From: Streptomyces sp. WAC05374
Lineage (GTDB): Bacteria > Actinomycetota > Actinomycetes > Streptomycetales > Streptomycetaceae
Reading direction: 5' to 3'
Assembly: GCF_004353505.1 (NCBI RefSeq)
Contig: NZ_SMNQ01000001.1
Coordinates: 372,001 to 436,000 of the forward strand
DNA: 64,000 nt
Part shown: one piece after another, positions 17,920-24,889 of the stretch
Layout of the letters: each line of letters begins with the position of its first letter
How positions within the stretch are numbered: the stretch's first letter is position 1
Translations under genes and position numbers: made by a program
Notes under the pieces: model-generated
What the model was told of the DNA's origin: nothing
The model's database searches: none
Seen by the model: only the letters and a program-made list of their open reading frames with translations

Positions 17920-19710
17920 TCAGCCGGTCACCGCCAGCAGCCGCCGTGCCAGCGCCCGGGCCTGAAGGTCCGGATGGGGCGTCGCGTCGCAGGGGAAGCC
18001 GGAGACGGCGCGGCGCGGGGAGAAGGCGACGCGCTCCACGGCGGGGCGTGCCGCCTCCGGGAGCAGGCCCATTGAGGCAAGCGCGCGCAGGGCGCCCAGG
18101 TGCGGGCCGTACAGGTCGCCGCAGCGGGCGAGCTGGTCCCCGATCACCGGCGCCGTGTCGTGTGTGCGGCCCGTGACGCGCCAGATCGCGGCGGCCGCGT
18201 CCGCCCTGCTCTCCCGGTCGGGCGCGGACAGCCGTTCCTCGACGATCGGCAGGAGCGCGGCCGCGGCCGGGCCGAGCGCGTCCGCCACCCGTACGGCGGC
18301 CTCGCGCCGCGCCACCGCGTCCGGCAGCGCCCGCACCACGTCCAGGGCGGGCGCCGCGTCACCGGTGACCCGCGCCAGCGCCACCGCCGACGTCAGATCA
18401 CCGGCGCCCGCCCGCGCCCGCAAGGCACGCACCGCGACGTCCCCGGCGTCCCGCCCCAGCGCGGCCAGCACTCCGGCCGAGGCGGGCAGGAGGCGTACCA
18501 GTGCGCCCACCCGGCCGGCCGCGAGCGCGGGGAAGTGCCGCAGCACGTCCGCCCACGGGGCGCACGGCCGGGCCGCGACCCTCCGGGCCACCGGCTCGGC
18601 GGCCGTGCCGAACGTCTCCACCGCGGCGGGCACGACCGTGCCGGGTGCGGTGAGCGGGGTGAGGCGGACGGTCGCCGCCTCGTCCGGCAGCTCGTCCATC
18701 AGCCGCAGGACGAGGCCGAGCGCGCCGGGCACGCGCAGCCGCACGGCCGCGTGGGTCGCCGCGACCCGTACGGCGGGGTCCTCGGACGTCAGGTGGCGCT
18801 GCAGCCACGGCGCCGGTACGCCGCCCTCCAGCGCGGCGCCCGCCCGCGCCACACGGCACAGACCCTCCGGGTCGGTGGCCGCTTCCGCCAGCCACGGCAG
18901 GACGTCCCGCTCGCGGTCGCGCCACGTCTCGGTGAGTTCCCAGGCCAGCGGCAGGCCGCGTGCCACGGCGCGCAGGGCCGCATCCGGGTCGTCCATCAGC
19001 CGGTCGGTGAGCGGCCGGTAGGAACCGGGCCAGGGGTGGTGCGTCTCGTCGGCGGGCGCCGCCTGTTCGGCGTCGAGCGCCGGTTCCACCAGGTCGGCCG
19101 GCAGGGGCAGCGGGGCGGTGCGCAGCAGGTCCGTCGCGGCGGCCCTGCGTACGGGTGGCTCCGGTGCCGCCAGCAGGCGCCGGTTGCGTGCTTCGCGGGC
19201 GTGGGGCGAGACGTCGAGGAGCCCCAGTGCGGTGACGAGATCGGCCCGCACCTCGGCGTCCTCCTCGGCGTCCAGCCGTGCCCGCAGCAGGGGCAGCAGC
19301 GGGAGGGAGGCGTGCTCGCAGGCGGCGACGATCCATATCATGGTGCGCCGGACGGACGGGTCCTCGTCCGCCGCGAGGCCCAGCAGGCCGGGCAGTGCCG
19401 TGGCCACCGCACGGCGCACCGACCGGTGTGCCGTGCCCGTGCCGGTGGCGGCGCCGTGCAGCAGCCACAGCAGACCGAGCCGGTCGCCGGTGCCCTCCAG
19501 GGCGAGCCGGGCGAGGAACGGCACGGCCGCGGCCGTCGCGGAGTAGATCGTCCCCTGGTGGCAGAGCGACGAGACCAGGTCCTCCATGGCCTCGTCGCGG
19601 ACCTGCGCGTCGGGCGACCCCGCCGCGCGCAGCAGGCCGGGCACGTCGTCGGCCGGCCCGTACGCGTGCGCGAGTGCCGCCCAGTCGATGTCGTCGATTC
19701 CCTCCGGCAT
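17920..19710 (-). CDS. HEAT-repeat protein, 596 aa
   Basis: A 596-residue alpha-helical protein made of recurring helix pairs such as SPDAQVRDEAMEDLVSSL, EDPSVRRTMIWIVAACE, DAEVRADLVTALGLLD and TSEDPAVRVAATHAAVRL. The proline and DxxVR signatures are those of HEAT/PBS-type repeats. There is no signal peptide or membrane segment. Such proteins are scaffolds for protein contacts, and nothing in the sequence identifies the partner. It begins MPEGIDDIDWAALAHAYGP and lies ten bases upstream of the XRE regulator stop on the same strand, so the three minus-strand genes could be co-transcribed. Confidence 0.85.
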   Translation of the reverse strand: MPEGIDDIDWAALAHAYGPADDVPGLLRAAGSPDAQVRDEAMEDLVSSLCHQGTIYSATAAAVPFLARLALEGTGDRLGLLWLLHGAATGTGTAHRSVRRAVATALPGLLGLAADEDPSVRRTMIWIVAACEHASLPLLPLLRARLDAEEDAEVRADLVTALGLLDVSPHAREARNRRLLAAPEPPVRRAAATDLLRTAPLPLPADLVEPALDAEQAAPADETHHPWPGSYRPLTDRLMDDPDAALRAVARGLPLAWELTETWRDRERDVLPWLAEAATDPEGLCRVARAGAALEGGVPAPWLQRHLTSEDPAVRVAATHAAVRLRVPGALGLVLRLMDELPDEAATVRLTPLTAPGTVVPAAVETFGTAAEPVARRVAARPCAPWADVLRHFPALAAGRVGALVRLLPASAGVLAALGRDAGDVAVRALRARAGAGDLTSAVALARVTGDAAPALDVVRALPDAVARREAAVRVADALGPAAAALLPIVEERLSAPDRESRADAAAAIWRVTGRTHDTAPVIGDQLARCGDLYGPHLGALRALASMGLLPEAARPAVERVAFSPRRAVSGFPCDATPHPDLQARALARRLLAVTG

Positions 19711-19720
19711 TCGGGTGACC

Positions 19721-19963
19721 CTACGGCAGAACGGCGGCCTCTTCCGATTCCGCCGGGTCGTCGGCCTCCCAGCGCAGCAGGTCTCCGGGCTGGCAGTCGA
19801 GCACGTCGCAGAGCGCGGCGAGTGTCGAGAAGCGCACCGCCTTGGCCCGGCCGTTCTTGAGCACCGCCAGGTTGGCGGGCGTGATGCCGACGCGGTCCGC
19901 GAGTTCGCCGACGGACATCTTCCGTCTGGCCATCATCACGTCGATGTCGACGACGATCGGCAT
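19721..19963 (-). CDS. XRE/Cro-type helix-turn-helix regulator, 80 aa
   Basis: An 80-residue protein beginning MPIVVDIDVMMARRKMSVGE. The HTH reads MSVGELADRVGITPANLAVLKNGRAKAVRFSTLAALCDVLDCQPGDLL, the HTH_26 pattern. The C-terminus is acidic. Its start overlaps the stop of the DUF2975 membrane gene (TGATG around 19961-19965), so the two are coupled. Pairs of a DUF2975 protein and a small XRE regulator are common in Gram-positives, where the membrane protein is thought to influence the regulator. The target is unknown. Confidence 0.9.
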   Translation of the reverse strand: MPIVVDIDVMMARRKMSVGELADRVGITPANLAVLKNGRAKAVRFSTLAALCDVLDCQPGDLLRWEADDPAESEEAAVLP

Positions 19964-20463
19964 CAGATCACCTCGTCGAGCTCGGCCTGGAGGCGTGTCG
20001 CCTGGAGGTCGCGCGCGACGGCCTGGGCGAGCAGCATCCGCAGGACGAGCACGATGAGCGCGACGCCCAGGACCGCCACTCCGACTCCGCCCACCAGCAG
20101 CACCACGCCCGGCGCGACGGCCTCGCCGGGCGCCAGTACGGTCCCGAGGGCGAAGACCACCAGGGCCGCCGCGACGAAGGCGCCGATCACGATGTCCACG
20201 TAACGGAAGGCGGCATGCGAGAACACCGTCCCGCGCCGCACCATCGTCACCAGCCGCCACACACAGACCATGACGACCTGGCCCGTCAGAACACCCAGCA
20301 CCATGATCACCAGCAGCGGCGTACGCAGGTACGCGTAGTCCGCGTCCAGCCCGTCCAGGTCCCTGGCCAGCAGCGGCACCATCACCGCCTGGACGAACAC
20401 CGAGCCGGCGAGCAGCACCACGAGCACGGCCCGCAGCGCGAGCACGGCAAGTCTTCCCATCAT
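19963..20463 (-). CDS. DUF2975 family membrane protein
   Basis: A 166-residue protein with four hydrophobic segments: about 5-30, 48-70, 85-110 and 120-145. The inter-helix motif VWRLVTMVRRGTVFSHAAFRYVDI is the conserved DUF2975 block. The start is one of two adjacent ATGs (20463 or 20460). ggaggg lies so close that the second is plausible. It is coupled to the downstream XRE regulator by an overlapping stop/start. The biochemical function is unknown, and a membrane signal passed to the regulator is the usual guess. Confidence 0.87.
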   Translation of the reverse strand: MMGRLAVLALRAVLVVLLAGSVFVQAVMVPLLARDLDGLDADYAYLRTPLLVIMVLGVLTGQVVMVCVWRLVTMVRRGTVFSHAAFRYVDIVIGAFVAAALVVFALGTVLAPGEAVAPGVVLLVGGVGVAVLGVALIVLVLRMLLAQAVARDLQATRLQAELDEVI

Positions 20464-20566
20464 CCCTCCCTCTCACGAGCAACGATGGAAATCTATCGAA
20501 TTTCGATAGCCACCGCCAGTGCACCGTAAGGTGGGCGCGGGCGCGGCGCTACGACGAGGAGAACGA

Positions 20567-21160
20567 GTGACTGCGCCGACTCTTGAGCACGCCACTGTCC
20601 CCGCCGACGCGGGTGAGGTGACCCTGCTGATAGCCCGCCAGGTGGAGCCCGGCTACGAGGACGTCTTCGAGCAGTGGGCGAAGGGCATCCTCGACAGCGC
20701 CTCCCACTTCCCGGGCCACCTCGGTTACGGGCTGTTCCGGCCCTCCAGGGACGGGGCGCCCTGGTTCCTCGTGCACCGCTTCCGCGACGCGGAGGCCTGC
20801 GGCGCGTGGCAGGAGTCACCGGAGCGGGCGGCGTGGTTCGCGCACTGCGAGGGCCACCGTCACACGGAGATCGCCCGCCGCACGCTGACCGGCATGGAGA
20901 CCTGGTTCGCCAAGCCCGGGTCGACACGTCCCGCACCTCCGCGATGGAAGATGGCGATCAGCGCGACGCTGGCCATCTACCCGATCACCCTGCTCGGCGG
21001 CTACGTGCTGGTGCCGCACCTGACCATGCTGCCGCTGGTGCTCTCCAGCGCCGTCATCGCCGGGATATACAACGTCCTGATGACGTACGCGGCGATGCCC
21101 GCCGTGAGCCGGTTGCTGCGCCGCTGGCTCAACGGCCCGGACGGCGACGCGGGACGGTAG
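20567..21160 (+). CDS. antibiotic biosynthesis monooxygenase (ABM) domain protein with C-terminal membrane helices
   Basis: GTG 20567 follows cgaggagaacga, a strong ribosome site. The 197-residue product has an ABM ferredoxin-like domain (EVTLLIARQVEPGYEDVFEQWAKGI through FLVHRFRDAEACGAWQESPE, about 15-95). Two hydrophobic helices (about 130-150 and 155-175) and a basic tail follow. Free-standing ABM domains include cofactor-independent oxygenases and many proteins of unknown role. The membrane-anchored version is a recurrent actinomycete architecture. It is divergent from the DUF2975/XRE operon. A 51-bp tandem repeat follows the stop. Confidence 0.85.
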   Translation: MTAPTLEHATVPADAGEVTLLIARQVEPGYEDVFEQWAKGILDSASHFPGHLGYGLFRPSRDGAPWFLVHRFRDAEACGAWQESPERAAWFAHCEGHRHTEIARRTLTGMETWFAKPGSTRPAPPRWKMAISATLAIYPITLLGGYVLVPHLTMLPLVLSSAVIAGIYNVLMTYAAMPAVSRLLRRWLNGPDGDAGR

Positions 21161-21200
21161 GGCCCCGGCAGCCGGCTCGGGTGGGTCGCGCGGCGCGTGG

Positions 21201-21330
21201 GGCCCGCGGCGAGGGGGCGGGGGCGCGCGGGGCGGGCGCCATTCCGCGGACGGGCCGCGGCGAGGGGGCCGGGGCGCGCGGGGCGGGCGCCGTTCCGCGG
21301 ACGGGCCGGGGCGAGGGGGCCGGGGCTGGG
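21201..21330. repeat. 51-bp tandem repeat, about 2.5 copies
   Basis: The motif gaggggg followed by a GC-rich block recurs at 21211, 21262 and 21313, an exact 51-bp period. The copies differ at a few positions (cattccgcgg against cgttccgcgg). It is intergenic, between the ABM gene and the next small gene. The period is a multiple of three, but the frames through it do not look like protein. Confidence 0.85.
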
Positions 21331-21438
21331 GGGCTCGTCTTCCGGCGGTTGACACGCGGGGACGCGTCCGCGGCGCGGGCCGGGCCGTGGCCGATGATCG
21401 GAACGACAGCCCCGGTATCGGCGAGAGCGGGAGACGCA

Positions 21439-21675
21439 GTGGCAGAGCATCCGGTCATCGGCTACCTCGTCTGGGCCGTCCTGTTCGGCGCGATCTTCGC
21501 GTGGGAGGGCATCGGCCTGCTCCGTGCCGGCGACGCCTTCCCGACGCTCAGCGATGCGACCAGGGCGGTCATGAGCCATCCCGCGGGCCGGTGGGCGCTG
21601 TTCGCCCTGTGGCTCTGGTTCGGCTGGCACACCTTCGTACGAGGCTGGCACTTCCTGCTGCGGGACGCTTCCTGA
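21439..21675 (+). CDS. small two-helix membrane protein, 78 aa (possibly DUF6186)
   Basis: GTG 21439 follows gcgggagacgca. The 78-residue product begins MAEHPVIGYLVWAVLFGAIF and has two hydrophobic helices, about 6-28 and 52-72, with WLWFGWHTFVRGWHFLLRDAS at the end. The aromatic, His-containing second helix is distinctive. It resembles a Streptomyces-only family I associate with DUF6186, with low certainty. The next small membrane gene begins 25 bp downstream, so the two are likely one transcript. Function is unknown. Confidence 0.72.
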   Translation: MAEHPVIGYLVWAVLFGAIFAWEGIGLLRAGDAFPTLSDATRAVMSHPAGRWALFALWLWFGWHTFVRGWHFLLRDAS

Positions 21676-21700
21676 CCCACCACACATCCGGGCACCGCGC

Positions 21701-22063
21701 ATGCTTCCCGTATCCCTCGACATCACGCTCATGCTGGCCGGGTACCTCGCGGTCATGGCCTACCTCGGGCTGGGCCTGCTCATCCTTGGGCGCCGCCCGG
21801 CGGCCCGGCGGTGGGTGCCTGCCCGGCGGCTCCTCCCGGTGTCCGCCAAGCACGGCATGCGGGCGTTCGTCCGCCAGGTCCTGGGCACCGCGATCGGTGG
21901 TTACGTGCTGCTGATGCTGGTCGTGGTCGGCTATTACCAGGGAGTGGCTCACCTGGGAGGGGCCTTCCTGGCGAGCGCGGTGACCGGTGCCGCGACGCTG
22001 ATCGGCATCAGCGTGCCGCTGTTCCTCCTCGCCTCCTGGTTCGCCACGCGGCGACGCGGGTGA
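21701..22063 (+). CDS. small membrane protein, 120 aa (possibly DUF6256)
   Basis: A 120-residue protein starting MLPVSLDITLMLAGYLAVMA, with three hydrophobic segments: about 8-30, 62-80 and 88-112. Between the first two is the basic loop RRPAARRWVPARRLLPVSAKHGMRAFVRQ. An ATG at 21731 is a possible alternative start, and neither has a good ribosome site. It shares its transcript with the preceding 78-residue membrane protein. I recall such pairs in Streptomyces genomes as uncharacterised DUF6186/DUF6256 proteins, but the assignment is tentative. Confidence 0.7.
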   Translation: MLPVSLDITLMLAGYLAVMAYLGLGLLILGRRPAARRWVPARRLLPVSAKHGMRAFVRQVLGTAIGGYVLLMLVVVGYYQGVAHLGGAFLASAVTGAATLIGISVPLFLLASWFATRRRG

Positions 22064-22194
22064 GGTGGGCCCGGGCCGGGGCGTCACCCCGCCCGAGCCG
22101 GTCCACCCCGGCACCGTGACGCCGCACGGGTTCCCGTATCTGCTGTCGGCCGATTCCCTTGGAGGGCCGCTGTCCACCGTGCTTGGTTGGCGGG

Positions 22195-23190
22195 ATGGAG
22201 ATCCTGGTTCTGGGCGGAACGGCATGGCTGGGGCGGGAGTTGTCACGGCAGGCGGTGGGCCGCGGCCACCGGGTGACGTGCCTGGCCCGCGGCGAGAGCG
22301 GGCGGGTCGCGGAGGGCGCGAGGCTGGTGGGCGCCGATCGGCGCGGCCCCTCGGCATACGGGCCGCTGCTCGACCGCGAGTGGGACGCGGTCGTCGAGGT
22401 GTCGTGGCAGCCCGGCTTCGTCCGCGAGGCGCTCCACGCGCTGGGCGCGAGGGCCGGGCATTGGACGTACGTGTCCTCCGTCAGCGCCTACGCCTCCCAT
22501 GCCACGCCCGGCGCGGACGAGTCCGCGGAGCTCCTCCCTCCCTTCGACAGCGCGGAGGCGGACCGCGCGGTGTACGGGGAGGCGAAGGTCGCCTGCGAGC
22601 GGGCGTCGGACGCCGTCGTGGGCGACCGGCTGCTGATCGCGCGCGCCGGGCTGATCGGCGGGCCGGGCGACCACAGCGGACGCTCCGGGTACTGGGTGGC
22701 CCGCGCAGCACGGGACCCGCGGGGGCCGCTGCTGGTTCCTGACGCGCCCACGCTGCCGACGCAAGTGGTCGACGCACGGGATCTGAGCGCCTGGCTGCTC
22801 GACGCCGCCGAGACGGGACGCGTCGGGACGTACGACGCCGTGGGACCGGTCGTTCCGTTGGAGGACTGGATCGGTCTGTCCCGGTCTCTTGGCGGGCACA
22901 CCGGCCGGGTGGTCGCGGCCGACTCGGCGTGGCTGGTCGCGAACGGCGTGGCCGCGTACATGGGCGCGGAGTCGCTGCCGATGTGGGTGGCCGAGGCGGG
23001 GTGGGAGGGCTGGGGCGCCCGGCAGGGGACGGCGGCGCGCGCGGCGGGGCTCCGTCACCGGCCGCCGGCCGAACTGCTGGCGGACACCCTGCGCTGGGAG
23101 CGGGAGCAGGGCCTGGACCGGGTGAGGCGTGCGGGGCTCAGCGCGCGGCGCGAGCGGGAGTTGCTGGCGTTGCTGGGGGCCACCGGCTGA
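22195..23190 (+). CDS. NAD-dependent epimerase/dehydratase family protein
   Basis: A 331-residue protein starting [20 protein letters not shown]. The Rossmann dinucleotide motif GGTxWLG is at residues 8-14. [20 protein letters not shown] (about 95-115) and [11 protein letters not shown] (about 133-143) give the Ser and YxxxK residues of extended SDR enzymes. [21 protein letters not shown] and [18 protein letters not shown] follow the family order. The substrate is unknown; relatives act on nucleotide sugars or isoprenoid-type reductions. The upstream in-frame ATG at 22159 gives an unlikely Cys/Pro extension, so I start at 22195. Confidence 0.88.
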   Translation: MEILVLGGTAWLGRELSRQAVGRGHRVTCLARGESGRVAEGARLVGADRRGPSAYGPLLDREWDAVVEVSWQPGFVREALHALGARAGHWTYVSSVSAYASHATPGADESAELLPPFDSAEADRAVYGEAKVACERASDAVVGDRLLIARAGLIGGPGDHSGRSGYWVARAARDPRGPLLVPDAPTLPTQVVDARDLSAWLLDAAETGRVGTYDAVGPVVPLEDWIGLSRSLGGHTGRVVAADSAWLVANGVAAYMGAESLPMWVAEAGWEGWGARQGTAARAAGLRHRPPAELLADTLRWEREQGLDRVRRAGLSARRERELLALLGATG

Positions 23191-23231
23191 CGGCTACGGA
23201 CGCCGGGAACCGGCGGCGCCGTGGCTGCCGT

Positions 23232-23279
23232 ACGTACGACACGTACGCGTGCCGTACGCGTGCCGTACGTGTCGTACGT
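23232..23279. repeat. perfect 16-bp inverted repeat built from GTACG units
   Basis: Left arm ACGTACGACACGTACG (23232-23247) and right arm CGTACGTGTCGTACGT (23264-23279) are exact reverse complements around a 16-base centre. The centre itself contains cgtgccgtacgcgtgc. GTACG occurs many times in the block. It sits in the 151-bp gap after the epimerase gene and 60 bp before the DUF2993 gene. It could be a terminator for the first or an operator for the second. Confidence 0.85.
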
Positions 23280-23341
23280 CTCGCCCGGCCAGGGTCGAAC
23301 GGACTTGCGTCCACCGGTGGGTGGCGTGATGGGATGAGTCG

Positions 23342-24619
23342 ATGCGACCCCCCACACGCATAGCGACGCATCCCCGCAACCCCTACGAAGAATTGGCGCA
23401 ACTGGCCGATCCGGAGCCCGAGTCGGGCGAGCCGTCGGCCCGCGCGCGTCATGGCTCGAAGAGACTCGGCATCCCCTCGGACGACGACGAGGAGCCGTGG
23501 TCGCCGCCCGACCATCGTGGCAGGAGCCGCTTCGCGGCCGTCCCCGTCGTGGTGAAGCTCGCGGTCACGGCCGTCACCGGAGCCCTGCTGCTCACGGCCG
23601 GGGACCGGCTGGCCGTGGCGTACGCGGAGGAGAAGGCGGAGGACAGGATCCAGCAGTCCCTGGGCGTCGCCGCCAGGCCCCAGGTCGACATCGCGGGCTT
23701 CCCCTTCCTCACCCAGGTTCTGGGCAAGCGCATCCACCGGGCGGACGTCACCGTCCCCGATGTCGCCGCCGACAAGGTGTCACTGGCGGAAGTGCACGCG
23801 ACGGCCACCGACATACGCGTGGTCGGTGACCTCCCCGCCTCGGTCCAGGGCGCCGTCGTGGACCGGATGGACGGGGACGTCCTCCTCTCCTTCGACGACC
23901 TGAACCGTGAACTGGGCGCGTCCCACGTCAGGTTCACCAAGGCCGGCGGTGACGGCATCCACATCCTCGGCACCCTGCCGGTCGCCGGCCGCGAGGTGAG
24001 CCTCCGCGCCGAGGCGCACGTCGGGCGGGACGGTGACCGGTCCGTGTCCACGACCGTCCAGAACATGCGCCTGGACGTCGCCGGACTGTTCACCTACCGG
24101 CCCGGCCACGACCCCGCTCGCTCCGGTCTGCGGCTGCACCCGCAGGCCGCCCGCCGGATCAGCCGCGAGGCGGCCGACATCAAGGCGCTGCTCGCCGTGC
24201 CCGCCATCGCCGAGCGCCTGGGGCTCCCCCAGGACCGGATCGACCAGGCCCTGCGCGGCGAGAAGGAGCTGAGCCGGCTGACCGGTTCACCGCTCTTCCT
24301 CCAGCGGTTGATGGGGGTGAATCTGGTCGACCTGGTGGCCGACCACCCCTGGCTCCTGGAGAAGGCCGGGATCGATCCGGCCCTGATCGGCGCCCTGCTG
24401 AAGCTCCGGCCCCCGGAGCTCGCCGACCGCTTCTCGCTCTCCTTCGCGCTGCCCGACTCCGCCGGGGACGTACGGCTCCGCCACGTCGGCGTGGAGGGCT
24501 CCGGCATCCGCGTGGGCCTGACGGGCTCCGGCCTCGCCTTCGGCGACGCGAACGTGAAGGCGGCCGCGCGGCGCCCGGTGGTGGAGCCGGTGTCCGCACA
24601 GCGGGGGCGGGGGCACTGA
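23342..24619 (+). CDS. DUF2993 (LmeA-like) membrane-anchored lipid-binding protein
   Basis: A 425-residue protein. A charged cytoplasmic N-terminus of about 65 residues is followed by one membrane helix (VVVKLAVTAVTGALLLTAGD). An extracytoplasmic domain then has the DUF2993 motifs VDIAGFPFLTQVLGKRIHRADVTVPDV and repeated beta strands (LAEVHATATDIRVVGD). Family members such as mycobacterial LmeA bind phospholipids in the cell envelope. The gene is monocistronic with the same direction as the PBP pair. A short palindrome (24626-24641) just past the stop may terminate it. An envelope role is inferred from the family. Confidence 0.87.
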   Translation: MRPPTRIATHPRNPYEELAQLADPEPESGEPSARARHGSKRLGIPSDDDEEPWSPPDHRGRSRFAAVPVVVKLAVTAVTGALLLTAGDRLAVAYAEEKAEDRIQQSLGVAARPQVDIAGFPFLTQVLGKRIHRADVTVPDVAADKVSLAEVHATATDIRVVGDLPASVQGAVVDRMDGDVLLSFDDLNRELGASHVRFTKAGGDGIHILGTLPVAGREVSLRAEAHVGRDGDRSVSTTVQNMRLDVAGLFTYRPGHDPARSGLRLHPQAARRISREAADIKALLAVPAIAERLGLPQDRIDQALRGEKELSRLTGSPLFLQRLMGVNLVDLVADHPWLLEKAGIDPALIGALLKLRPPELADRFSLSFALPDSAGDVRLRHVGVEGSGIRVGLTGSGLAFGDANVKAAARRPVVEPVSAQRGRGH

Positions 24620-24625
24620 CGCACC

Positions 24626-24641
24626 GCCGGCACGTGCCGGC
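24626..24641. terminator. GCCGGCACGTGCCGGC palindrome after DUF2993 gene
   Basis: A perfect 16-base palindrome starting seven bases after the stop of the DUF2993 gene. It can form a 6-bp stem with an ACGT loop. It is weak for a terminator and could act together with the larger hairpin downstream. Confidence 0.4.
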
Positions 24642-24835
24642 CCGGGCCTCCCCGCCCGCCCGCACCTGCGGCGGACATGGTGCGCCCCGACGGCGAGTTA
24701 TCCACAGCGGGACGACATCGGAACAGCCCTGTCCCACGGGCCTGTTATCTTTGCGTTACATCGCGGGCGTCACGCTCAGTCATGTTCTGGGGTGGGCCTT
24801 TGTGATGGCTTCATCGCGCCGGTAACTCGTATGCC

Positions 24836-24868
24836 GGCCCGGGCTCTCGGCTGCCGAGGGCCCGGGCC
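24836..24868 (+). terminator. 15-bp hairpin in the leader of the PBP operon
   Basis: GGCCCGGGCTCTCGG (24836-24850) pairs with CCGAGGGCCCGGGCC (24854-24868) around CTG, with one T.G wobble. It ends 21 bp before the PBP start at 24890. It may be the end of upstream transcription, or an attenuator or stem in the PBP mRNA leader. Confidence 0.6.
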
Positions 24869-24889
24869 GCAACTCATGGCTGGACGGGG

